Below, piece by piece: positions 18,815-26,756 of a stretch of DNA of 64,000 nucleotides. The position numbers and the translations under genes were made by a program. Every line of letters starts with the position of its first letter. Within the stretch, counting starts at the first letter, position 1. The notes beneath the pieces are model-generated. The model did not search any database and was not told the origin of the DNA. It saw only the letters and a list, made by a program, of their open reading frames with translations. Source of the DNA: Natronobacillus azotifigens (lineage in GTDB: Bacteria; Bacillota; Bacilli; Bacillales; Amphibacillaceae). The stretch is from assembly GCF_026805325.1 (NCBI RefSeq), contig NZ_JAPRAT010000014.1, positions 1-64,000 on the forward strand, read 5' to 3'.

Positions 18815-19383
18815 CAATTTTCCTCCTGATCGGTTGTTATTTTTTTCTTCCATTTATTCAATGTAATGAGTGTATGGATAGCTTGTCCGATTCGCATTGA
18901 AAAAATACACTGCATACTTGATTGCAAGAAGGTTTGATGATAATAGGGTTTCACCTCATATTTAGGCGTTGCTTTTAATGTGAACTGTATATCTAAAAGA
19001 GCATGGATGAATGCCTTTAGCATCCATAAAAAACTACTGACTATCGCAGTATCCGGTGCATCAGGCAAACCGAATTTCGTATCCCAACTGTATTGCTGAA
19101 TTTTCATTCGGGAAAAGCAGTTGAATAATTGTTGTTTTTCTTTCCATACACGCTTCCATTTTTTTATTTTTTCCGGTTGGAATACATCTGTATTTTCTAC
19201 GTCTAATTGCAAAAGGGAAAACGCCTTTTCTTGTCGATAAATGGTTAGACCTAGAACCTTTACGCAGATGTCTAATTGACAATTATTGTTTTGAATCTGA
19301 ACAGTAAGGTCTCCTTTGCACGGTAGCACAAGAAAAATAATAATCAATAATAGGACAACGGCAGATAAAATAAACCAAATCAT
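18814..19383 (-). CDS. ytfI: DUF2953 membrane protein YtfI
   Basis: The 189-residue protein has one N-terminal membrane helix (MIWFILSAVVLLLIIIFLVLP) and a soluble domain of the DUF2953 type, encoded next to ytfJ as in B. subtilis. The start at 19383 is set by GGAGGT seven bases before it; an earlier in-frame ATG would put 16 polar residues before the helix. Its role is unknown; the pairing with ytfJ suggests a spore function. Confidence 0.85.
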   Translation of the reverse strand: MIWFILSAVVLLLIIIFLVLPCKGDLTVQIQNNNCQLDICVKVLGLTIYRQEKAFSLLQLDVENTDVFQPEKIKKWKRVWKEKQQLFNCFSRMKIQQYSWDTKFGLPDAPDTAIVSSFLWMLKAFIHALLDIQFTLKATPKYEVKPYYHQTFLQSSMQCIFSMRIGQAIHTLITLNKWKKKITTDQEEN

Positions 19384-19549
19384 TTCTTGTACCTCCAAAT
19401 CTACATGTAAAATGAGTAACGAATGTTTCACAAAGCTAATATGAGTTCGGTTTCTTAAAAAGTTAGCAATCAGAATAAGCTTAATACAGGTTTAGTTTTG
19501 TCTAAGATTGGTAATAGAATACTATCAAATTATTCAGGGGGGTTAGAGC

Positions 19550-20350
19550 ATGGAAAACTTCCGTACTATATATCTTCATCACAAAAAAGAGAAACAAACC
19601 CAAGAGCAAGTGGACGAAATATCAACAACAGCAAAAAAATATGGTTTTATGCTCACAAATGAGCATAAGCAAGCCGATATTATTATTTGTTTTGGTGATG
19701 ATGGAAATTTTCTACATGGCGTTCGTAAAACTGGCTTTCGATCATCCTGTTTGTATGTGGGAATGAGTAACACAGACTCACCTGGAATTTATACAAATTT
19801 TTCTTATCGTAATGTACAATCTTTCTTTTCCTTACTCAAGGAAAATTCATTTGACTTTGTTCGTTTTCCTTTACTGGAGGTCTCGATCAATAACGAGCCA
19901 CCAGCATTATGTTTAAATGAAACCGTTGTGCGCTCTTCCATTATTAAGACTCTGGCAATTGATGTATATATTGATAACCACTTTTTTGAGCATTATCAAG
20001 GAGATGGATTGATTGTTTCCACACCTTCTGGTAGTACCGGATACAACAAATCTACAAAGGGAGCAGTCACTGATCCAGAGTTACCTTGCTTGCAGTTAAC
20101 CGAATTGGCACCGCTCACCAATAAATCTTCTAACTCTTTAGGTTCATCACTTATTCTTAATCAAAATCGAACGTTGATATTAGAGATAAAACAGGACGGA
20201 AATGACCATCCAATCATCGGTCTAGACAATGAAGCCTATTCCATTCGCAATATTCAATCCTTATTAGTACGGCTCTCCAATCGATCTATTCAAACAGTAA
20301 ATAATCCTGAGTTTTCTTATTGGGACAATATTACAGCTATCTTTTTGTAG
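19550..20350 (+). CDS. nadK2: NAD kinase, second Bacillus type (NadK2/YtdI)
   Basis: Phosphorylates NAD to NADP. The 266-residue protein carries FGDDGNFLHGVRKTGF near residue 48, where most NAD kinases have GGDGT; B. subtilis NadK2 also has GDD here. It also has the CLNE motif, GDGLIVSTPSGSTGYNKS near residue 150 and the C-terminal IGLDNEAYS. Length equals the B. subtilis YtdI protein (267). GGGGGG lies seven bases before the ATG. It is divergent from ytfI. Confidence 0.93.
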   Translation: MENFRTIYLHHKKEKQTQEQVDEISTTAKKYGFMLTNEHKQADIIICFGDDGNFLHGVRKTGFRSSCLYVGMSNTDSPGIYTNFSYRNVQSFFSLLKENSFDFVRFPLLEVSINNEPPALCLNETVVRSSIIKTLAIDVYIDNHFFEHYQGDGLIVSTPSGSTGYNKSTKGAVTDPELPCLQLTELAPLTNKSSNSLGSSLILNQNRTLILEIKQDGNDHPIIGLDNEAYSIRNIQSLLVRLSNRSIQTVNNPEFSYWDNITAIFL

Positions 20351-20380
20351 CGCTAGATTTTTGTATCTACTTTCCAACAC

Positions 20381-20418
20381 AAAAAGACAGATAGCCATAA
20401 AGGTCCATCTGTCTTTTT
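20381..20418. terminator. bidirectional terminator
   Basis: AAAAAGACAGAT (20381-20392) and ATCTGTCTTTTT (20407-20418) form a 12-bp stem with A- and T-runs at the two ends. It lies between the convergent NAD kinase and lipoprotein genes. Confidence 0.8.
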
Positions 20419-20447
20419 GATTGTTGACCGGGCGAGCATTCTTGTTT

Positions 20448-21011
20448 TTAAGATAACTCCACATCTGTAACAATCCACATATTTCCGTTTCTTTCTAGAA
20501 CTAAGTTCATGAATACAAGATCTCCAGAATCAAGCTCATCGTCACCATCCAAGAAGAACGCAATATTCATGAATACCTTACCATTATTAACATCCATTAA
20601 TTCAAAATCGTTAAGTACATAAGATAAATCATGGTTATGTTCTGCAAGGTAAGGTACATGTGTCTCTAATTCGGTAAACAGTATACCTTGCTCTTCAATC
20701 GTATAGGCATCTGACGTCAGAGCATGTAATACTTCGAAATCCAACTCGACATAGGCGGTAAGGAAGCGATCCGCAAAATCCCAAGCTTGTGGTAAAAGTT
20801 TCATCACTTTTTTTTGCTGGTTTAATTTTTTTTCAAGTTCTTCATTTAATTGATATAATTCATCAATCCTAGTTAGCAATTCTTCATTAGAAACACTTTC
20901 CTGATCCATTTCATTGGTTGTCTCATTTAGCGAAGCGTCTTGAACATCATCTTTGTTTGAACACCCCGCCAATACCAGTACCAGCAAAAACAAAGTTAGT
21001 AAGCCTTTAAT
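20448..21011 (-). CDS. lipoprotein of unknown function, probable ATT start
   Basis: A predicted lipoprotein of about 187 residues. The lipobox LVLAGC is followed by a low-complexity acidic stretch, a coiled coil (about residues 40-68) and a soluble domain with no motif I recognise. The only canonical start near by is TTG at 20993, which leaves just ten residues before the cysteine, no positive charge and no ribosome site. Starting at ATT 21011 gives MKGLLTLFLLVLVLAGC preceded by AAGGAG seven bases away, a normal signal peptide. ATT starts are rare (infC is the known case). It is 52 bp after a second lipoprotein gene. Confidence 0.75.
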   Translation of the reverse strand: MKGLLTLFLLVLVLAGCSNKDDVQDASLNETTNEMDQESVSNEELLTRIDELYQLNEELEKKLNQQKKVMKLLPQAWDFADRFLTAYVELDFEVLHALTSDAYTIEEQGILFTELETHVPYLAEHNHDLSYVLNDFELMDVNNGKVFMNIAFFLDGDDELDSGDLVFMNLVLERNGNMWIVTDVELS

Positions 21012-21062
21012 AATATCACTCCTTCTCTTAATTTAGAATAAGTCTAAGATTAAACAGCGTGA

Positions 21063-21560
21063 TTAAATACCACCATCCTCGTATGCTTCTTGTACTAACT
21101 CAAAATTCAATGTTCCATCACGATATTTTCCAAAGGGGTCCTCTATATTTTGAATCCAAGCTTTCCCTCCCCACGCATCTACCATTTCATGCCATACAAA
21201 ACCCTCACCATCAACCTCACCATGGATTGTTACTTCAGCAAAAGCATGAGCTGCGTCTATATACGTAAAGCCTGTAATATCAAACCCAGTAATTTTGTAG
21301 TTGTTTTCTTTTAATATGTTTATTTTTTCCATATATAAGTTTTTAGCTTCTTTTTCGTTTAAGGTCGTTCCATCAGTAGGATGATTATCATCGTCCACAT
21401 CATATAAATATACTGTTTCGAATGCTTTTTCATAGTTTTCTTTAACAAGCGCACCATAATAATCATTCGTCAATCTTCTTACTTCTCGTTCTGGGTTAGC
21501 ACACCCTATTAAGGATAAACTTATAATTGCAATTGTAAAAACATAGACGATTGCTTTCAT
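21063..21560 (-). CDS. lipoprotein of unknown function
   Basis: A 165-residue protein with signal peptide MKAIVYVFTIAIISLSLIGC and lipobox LIGC, anchored outside the membrane. The mature part (REVRRLTNDYYGALVKENYEKAFETVYLYD...) looks like a SnoaL/NTF2-type cone domain, but this is impression only. The ATG at 21560 has GGGAGGGTG ahead of it; an upstream ATG eight codons earlier would add charged residues before the signal. It is probably cotranscribed with the next lipoprotein. Confidence 0.8.
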   Translation of the reverse strand: MKAIVYVFTIAIISLSLIGCANPEREVRRLTNDYYGALVKENYEKAFETVYLYDVDDDNHPTDGTTLNEKEAKNLYMEKINILKENNYKITGFDITGFTYIDAAHAFAEVTIHGEVDGEGFVWHEMVDAWGGKAWIQNIEDPFGKYRDGTLNFELVQEAYEDGGI

Positions 21561-21754
21561 ATGTTCACCCTCCCTTCTTTCCATTTAATTATGAGAATTA
21601 CATTTCACTTTGGCTTTTAAATTGGTTAATCATTATCAACGTAACATATTAAGTAAATACGTTCAATGCACCATAACTATGTTTTTGTGTCCAGTTCATA
21701 TTGCAATACTCACTCTAACCATTATTATTTCTTGCATATATAATTTGGTGAAAA

Positions 21755-21812
21755 TAAAAAGAAACCAACGCTACTATTCAAACCTAATGAACGTTAGCTG
21801 TTGATTTCTTTT
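21755..21812 (-). terminator. terminator of the amidohydrolase gene
   Basis: On the minus strand GAAATCAACAGCTAACG pairs with the later TAGCGTTGGTTTC (one bulge, wobble pairs), followed by TTTTT, directly after the stop codon at 21814. Confidence 0.6.
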
Positions 21813-21813
21813 T

Positions 21814-23418
21814 TTATTCCGTTCTTTGATACATAATATCCCCATCAACAATCGTCATAACTGCTTTTATTTGATCTAATTGGTCAGGGTGTACATGAAA
21901 TGGATCTTGATCTAATACGGTAAAATCAGCAAGATTACCTGCCTTTATTTCTCCTCTACTCTTTTCTTCCCCAATGATATAAGCGCTTCCTTTTGTGTAT
22001 AGCGATATTGCTTCGTAAGTAGACAATTGTTGTTTTTCAATATAGATTTTTCCATCTAGCGTTGATCGTCTTTGAACAAATGCTTGGATTCCTAATAACG
22101 GATTTACTTCTTCAATTGGTGCATCGGAACCAGCGGCACAAGGAATATTTTCCTGTAAAAAAGTTTTCCAAGGATATGCTCTTTCTGCACGTTCCTCTCC
22201 AATACGATCTAAAACCCATGGAAAGTCTGATGAAACAAACGTCGGTTGAATATCTAAAACTGCGTTTGTCTTTTTCAAGGCATCTATAACATCTTGATTA
22301 ACTACCATCGCATGAATAATACGATCTCTTCGTCCATTTTTCAGTGGATTTCTTGCCAATAATTTTGCAACGGTTAAAATAGCACGGTCTCCAATCGCAT
22401 GAATGGCCACTGGAAGTTCTAAGCTTCGTGCACGTTTAATTAGTGCTTCCAGGTTCTCTTCTGTATGAATCGGAATACCGTAATTCGTAGGGTCGTCATG
22501 ATAAGGTTCATTCAACCATGCTGTTCTTCCACCTAGTGCACCGTCTGAAAAAATCTTCATTGCGCCAAAATTAATATACGCATTACCGTCTCCATAAGAA
22601 TAATGATGGCGCTCAAAATCATCAATTACTTCGTGATGCACTAACAAGTGAGCACGAAATTTTCGTTTCACACCATCTATACTTTCATGGTATGCATTCC
22701 AAGTCTTTTCAAAACTGTTTTCTCCATAATAAGCTAGATCTTCACTATGTCCGCCGACAAGACCAAGCTGCAACAAGTCATCAACCGATTTATCAATCAA
22801 TTGTTTTAGGTCCGCTTGTGTACGAACGGGAATAGCAACCTTTACTAGATCTTGTGCGGTATCAAGAAAATATCCTGTCATTTCGCCACTAGAATCTCGA
22901 GCTATCTTTCCGCCTTGAGGATCAGGGCTATCTGATTTGATATTAGCTTGGTTGATCGCATTCGTATTTGCGATGATCGCATGACGACAAATTCTTGTTA
23001 ATAAGATTGGATGGCCGTCTGAAATCTCATCCAATTCTTTTCGATGAATGACACGTGGAACCTCCCACTGGTTTTCATTCCATCCTTCTCCAATCAGCCA
23101 CTGACCTGGGCTTAGAGTCTCTAATCGTTCTTTTATCGATTCTAACACGTATTCAGCACTAGTATGTTTTGATAAATCCAAATGAACAATTTTTTCTCCG
23201 TGACCAACAATATGTAAGTGGCTGTCAACAAATCCTGGATAAATAGTTTTTCCGTTAAGATCGATTGCTTCTGTGATTCGATCTTGATATGTATGCTTTA
23301 AAGATTTTAGATCACCTGTTGAAATAATTTTACCATTTTCCGTATAAACTGCTTCAATACGATCATTTTCTTCAATCATTGTATAAAATGTACCACCATA
23401 CCATAACGTTCCCATCAT
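21814..23418 (-). CDS. ytcJ: amidohydrolase, YtcJ/Amidohydro_3 family
   Basis: Metal-dependent amidohydrolase of 534 residues. The HxH metal motif is in YPGFVDSHLHIVGHG near residue 65. Further metal ligands appear in LLVHHEV, IHAIGDRA near residue 350 and AAGSDAPIEEVNP near residue 440. The N- and C-terminal beta-sandwich halves are typical (KTIYPGF ... KAGNLADFTVLDQDP). The natural substrate of YtcJ proteins is not known. AAAGGA precedes the two adjacent ATG codons; the first is used. Confidence 0.9.
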   Translation of the reverse strand: MMGTLWYGGTFYTMIEENDRIEAVYTENGKIISTGDLKSLKHTYQDRITEAIDLNGKTIYPGFVDSHLHIVGHGEKIVHLDLSKHTSAEYVLESIKERLETLSPGQWLIGEGWNENQWEVPRVIHRKELDEISDGHPILLTRICRHAIIANTNAINQANIKSDSPDPQGGKIARDSSGEMTGYFLDTAQDLVKVAIPVRTQADLKQLIDKSVDDLLQLGLVGGHSEDLAYYGENSFEKTWNAYHESIDGVKRKFRAHLLVHHEVIDDFERHHYSYGDGNAYINFGAMKIFSDGALGGRTAWLNEPYHDDPTNYGIPIHTEENLEALIKRARSLELPVAIHAIGDRAILTVAKLLARNPLKNGRRDRIIHAMVVNQDVIDALKKTNAVLDIQPTFVSSDFPWVLDRIGEERAERAYPWKTFLQENIPCAAGSDAPIEEVNPLLGIQAFVQRRSTLDGKIYIEKQQLSTYEAISLYTKGSAYIIGEEKSRGEIKAGNLADFTVLDQDPFHVHPDQLDQIKAVMTIVDGDIMYQRTE

Positions 23419-23471
23419 ACTCTTCCTTTCTTTATCCTATATTAAAAGATAACAAAATATTTCACTATTGA

Positions 23472-23509
23472 AAAGGGTAGTGCTCATTACTTGAGCACTA
23501 CCCTCTTTT
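23472..23509. terminator. terminator of the spore protein gene
   Basis: AAAAGGGTAGTGCTCA and TGAGCACTACCCTCTTTT form a 12-bp perfect GC-rich stem with a 5-base loop and T-run, 30 bp after the stop of the spore protein gene. Confidence 0.85.
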
Positions 23510-23538
23510 ATTATCACATAGTCATTTTCTTGTTTAAA

Positions 23539-23742
23539 TTAGTTAGATTGTCCACTTAGTTGTTGTTCAGCCATTTGTACTAAACGTTTAGTGATTTCTC
23601 CACCAACTGAACCGTTCGCACGAGATGTTGTATCAGCACCTAAATTAACACCAAATTCTTGTGCAATTTCATATTTCATTTGATCTAATGCTTGGCTAAC
23701 TCCTGGTACAACTAATTGGTTACTACTGTTGTTTGTCGCCAT
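23539..23742 (-). CDS. small acid-soluble spore protein, alpha/beta type
   Basis: A 67-residue protein that coats spore DNA and protects it from UV and hydrolysis. It has both family signatures: [19 protein letters not shown], which contains the GPR protease cleavage site (EFGV), and [20 protein letters not shown] perfect ribosome site (GAGGAGGTG) precedes the ATG, and a sigma-G promoter match lies 31-60 bp upstream. The gene shows that the organism forms endospores. Confidence 0.97.
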   Translation of the reverse strand: MATNNSSNQLVVPGVSQALDQMKYEIAQEFGVNLGADTTSRANGSVGGEITKRLVQMAEQQLSGQSN

Positions 23743-23772
23743 GTTTGATTCACCTCCTCTTTAATACATTTC

Positions 23773-23802
23773 TAGAATGTGTACGAGAGGGGTTTTTCAT
23801 AC
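23773..23802 (-). promoter_or_regulatory. sigma-G promoter of the spore protein gene
   Basis: On the minus strand GTATG (23798-23802), 18-bp spacer, CATTCTA (23773-23779). This matches the sigma-G consensus GHATR-N18-CATNHTA at every position and lies just upstream of a forespore gene. Confidence 0.75.
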
Positions 23803-23874
23803 GGAAAAATTACTGGTAGTTCTTTCATGTGGCGCCTTTCATCGACAAGAAGTACCAATATTCGCTATATGAGA

Positions 23875-25077
23875 TTAAAACAAATCTGCCATAGATCCCT
23901 CTACAGCACTGTTTTTCGAGACTGTAACTACTTCAATCGTTTTCATTATTTCTTCTATTTCTTTTGTAACATCTAATTTATTTTCAAACAAAATAACTTT
24001 TTCTCGCTTTGGTTTCGTTTTTGGTGCTATCGGAACAAAAATCGTACAGCAATCTTCAAATGGACGAATAGAGATATCATAGCTTTCAATTTGTTGTGCA
24101 ATTTCAATGATTGCTTCTTTATCCATTGCGATCAGCGGTCGGATTACCGGAAAATTTGTCACATCATTGATCGCATGCATACTTTCCATTGTTTGACTTG
24201 CTACTTGACCTAAACTTTCTCCCGTAGTGATAGAAAGAATATTTTCTTGTTTTGCAATCTTCTCACTAATCTTCAACATCATCCGACGCATCACTGTCAT
24301 CGAATATCCGTGAGGGATTTCTCTGTGAATCTTTTGTTGTAATGCTGTAAAAGGAACCATATGAACTTTAACATCGTGTCCAAACTGAGTTAATAACTCC
24401 GCCAGGTCTAGTACTTTTTGTTTAGCCGCTTCGCTTGTATAAGGAGGCGAATGAAAATGAACAGCCTCAATCTTAACACCACGGCGCATAGTTAAATAAC
24501 CAGCAACAGGACTGTCAATTCCGCCTGATAATAACAACAAAGATTTTCCGGAAGTACCTACTGGTAGACCACCAGCACCTTTTATTTTTTGAGAGGTGAT
24601 ATAGGTAGCATCCTTACGAATATCAATATGCAATTCGATATCCGGTTGATGAACATTAACCATTATCTCTTCTGTATTTGTCAATAAATGCGATCCGATA
24701 ACATGGTTAAATTCCTGTGAACCAATCGGAAACTCCTTATTTGCTCTTCTTGTTGTAATCTTAAATGTTTGTACGTGATTTGCTTCTTGTAGAGCAAACA
24801 ATGCGGACTCTTTGATTTCTTCCACATCGTTCTCCGTTTTAATGGCTAAACTTAAATTCTGAATTCCAAAAATGGATTGGCAAATCTTCATAACTGGTTC
24901 TGGGTCGGTTCCGTTCAGCAGTATCGTCATGCGATCCCGCGTATTTTTTATTTTAATCTCTGGAAAATCGGTTAATTTATTTCGAACATTTTCATGTAAT
25001 TGATTTATAAAAACTTTTCGGTTTTTACCTTTTAGAGATAATTCGCCATAACGAATTACAATATGATCATATAACAT
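23875..25077 (-). CDS. thiI: tRNA 4-thiouridine synthase ThiI
   Basis: Transfers sulfur to uridine 8 of tRNAs. The 400-residue protein has a THUMP domain (about 60-165) and the PP-loop ATPase motif LLSGGIDSPVAGY near residue 183. It ends without the rhodanese domain of the E. coli protein, as in Bacillus, where NifZ gives sulfur directly. The cysteines in FEDCCTIF (about residue 345) are conserved in the short form. It lies 6 bp after nifZ, so the pair is an operon. Confidence 0.96.
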   Translation of the reverse strand: MLYDHIVIRYGELSLKGKNRKVFINQLHENVRNKLTDFPEIKIKNTRDRMTILLNGTDPEPVMKICQSIFGIQNLSLAIKTENDVEEIKESALFALQEANHVQTFKITTRRANKEFPIGSQEFNHVIGSHLLTNTEEIMVNVHQPDIELHIDIRKDATYITSQKIKGAGGLPVGTSGKSLLLLSGGIDSPVAGYLTMRRGVKIEAVHFHSPPYTSEAAKQKVLDLAELLTQFGHDVKVHMVPFTALQQKIHREIPHGYSMTVMRRMMLKISEKIAKQENILSITTGESLGQVASQTMESMHAINDVTNFPVIRPLIAMDKEAIIEIAQQIESYDISIRPFEDCCTIFVPIAPKTKPKREKVILFENKLDVTKEIEEIMKTIEVVTVSKNSAVEGSMADLF

Positions 25078-25083
25078 TATTAT

Positions 25084-26223
25084 CTACCCCATTGTTTGAC
25101 TTAATTTCTTAATCACTTTTTTTAAAGAGCGTGAAAACAATTCAATCTCACCTGCTGTATTTTGATACGATAAACTAATTCTTAATGCTGATCTTGTGCG
25201 ATCACGTGGTAAGTTAATTGCTTTTAATACGGCACTATCTACTGATTTCTTTGAAGAACAGGCAGATTTAGTTGAAAGAAAGATATTTCTTTCTTCTAAT
25301 GCATGTAAAATTACTTCTGGCTTATACCCCGGTATAGAAAAATTCAGAATGTGTGGCGCTTGACCCTCGATTGTGTTTATTTTCACTTCTGGAATGACGG
25401 TTAATTCTTTTCTCAATTGTTCATGTAAATCCACCAAATAATCTTGATGATTCTTTTGATGTTCAACAATCAAACGCATTGCTTTTACAAAAGAAACTGC
25501 CCCAGCTAAATTTTCTGTGCCGGAACGATAATTCATTTGTTGTGTTCCTCCATGGAATAATGGAAATAAGTTAATTCCTTCTTTTACATACAACAATCCA
25601 GTACCTTTTAGCCCATGAATTTTATGTCCAGAAATGGTATAAAGATCAATCCCACTATTTTCGAGTTTTAATTTTGTTTTACCAAACCCTTGCACATCAT
25701 CGACATGAAAATAGGTTGTCGGTAAATCTTTCACTAGCTGCCCAATCTCTTCGATTGGTTGAATTGTACCTAGCTCATTATTAATATGCATAATACTAAG
25801 TAAAACCGTATCTTTCTGAATCGCTTCTTCTACATCTTTTACTTTTACAACACCCGTTTGATCAACCGGTAAATACGTGACAGTAAAACCTAACGATTCC
25901 AAGGCTTTACAAGAAGCAAGTACGGAAGGATGCTCAATTTCTGAAGTAATGATGTGTTTTCCGCGATGTTGATTCGCCAACGCTATTCCCTTTATTGCCA
26001 GATTGTTGCCTTCCGTTCCACCTGATGTGAAAATTATTTCTTTCGATTTCACTCCAAGCAAATCAGCAGCTTGTTGATGTGCTTTCCTTAATAGCTTGTC
26101 CGCTTCCATTCCAAAACGATGGATAGAAGATGAATTTCCATAATATTCTTGAGAAACTTTTTGAAAACTTGCTAAAACCTCTGGTAATGGTTTTGTTGTT
26201 GCACTATTATCAAAATAAATCAT
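25084..26223 (-). CDS. nifZ: cysteine desulfurase NifZ
   Basis: PLP enzyme of 379 residues that takes sulfur from cysteine and passes it to ThiI. It starts MIYFDNSATTKPLPEV. The cofactor lysine is in TISGHKIHGLKG near residue 200 and the active-site cysteine in STKSACSSKK near residue 326. Class is set by genomic pairing with thiI, as in B. subtilis. It is the first gene of the nifZ-thiI operon. Confidence 0.95.
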   Translation of the reverse strand: MIYFDNSATTKPLPEVLASFQKVSQEYYGNSSSIHRFGMEADKLLRKAHQQAADLLGVKSKEIIFTSGGTEGNNLAIKGIALANQHRGKHIITSEIEHPSVLASCKALESLGFTVTYLPVDQTGVVKVKDVEEAIQKDTVLLSIMHINNELGTIQPIEEIGQLVKDLPTTYFHVDDVQGFGKTKLKLENSGIDLYTISGHKIHGLKGTGLLYVKEGINLFPLFHGGTQQMNYRSGTENLAGAVSFVKAMRLIVEHQKNHQDYLVDLHEQLRKELTVIPEVKINTIEGQAPHILNFSIPGYKPEVILHALEERNIFLSTKSACSSKKSVDSAVLKAINLPRDRTRSALRISLSYQNTAGEIELFSRSLKKVIKKLSQTMG

Positions 26224-26362
26224 TACATAACTCCCTTATGCCTTATTGCATTGAAATATCTTATCATAATATTTGCTGGATCAAAACAGTTAATTATTGA
26301 TTTTTTTCCGATTTCAACCTTGTAAAGCTTGAATAGAGATTTCTACTAGGGAAACATAGCGA

Positions 26363-26392
26363 AAGTCCCATGCAACAGTGCAAGGGACTTTT
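26363..26392 (-). terminator. terminator after the ezrA unit
   Basis: AAAGTCCCATGCA and TGCAAGGGACTTT form a 13-bp stem with one mismatch and a 4-base loop, just after the small gene that follows ezrA. The T-run on the minus strand is short. Confidence 0.6.
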
Positions 26393-26394
26393 CC

Positions 26395-26745
26395 TTATTG
26401 AAGTTGAATACCTAATGCGGCCAACAAATCGTCAACCGAAACTGGGTTGGATCGTTCAAATTCATAAAGTATTTCTTGATTTTGATTACTGCTAGCCATT
26501 TCTTCTAATGAAGGCTTGTCGTCATCGTTCGAAATACTAGTAGGACTATCCTCTGGAACTTCTGTCTGCTCCGTACTTGCTTGTTCGAGACGATGTAAAG
26601 AGGAGTGAAGCTCAAATCCCAATCGACTAACTCCTTGTAAATCATTACTTTCAAACGTTGGTGTGGGCTCTTGAATTAAAACAAAAAAGCTGGCCCAAAC
26701 ACTAATTGTAATCAAACTAGAAAAAACGAGACTTACTATTTTCAT
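26395..26745 (-). CDS. membrane-anchored protein downstream of ezrA, function unknown
   Basis: A 116-residue protein with one N-terminal membrane helix (MKIVSLVFSSLITISVWASFFVLI), then an acidic, serine-rich linker and a short C-terminal amphipathic segment (SVDDLLAALGIQLQ). The start at 26745 lies 11 bp after the ezrA stop codon, with AGGA ahead. The ATG three codons earlier touches that ribosome site. The close spacing suggests one message with ezrA and perhaps a divisome-linked role, but nothing in the sequence proves it. Confidence 0.65.
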   Translation of the reverse strand: MKIVSLVFSSLITISVWASFFVLIQEPTPTFESNDLQGVSRLGFELHSSLHRLEQASTEQTEVPEDSPTSISNDDDKPSLEEMASSNQNQEILYEFERSNPVSVDDLLAALGIQLQ

Positions 26746-26756
26746 CGCACTCATTC

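Noticed and set aside
21610..21804. 64-codon plus-strand reading frame between the lipoprotein and amidohydrolase genes
   Set aside because: It has no ribosome site, overlaps the amidohydrolase terminator and reads like random AT-rich translation.
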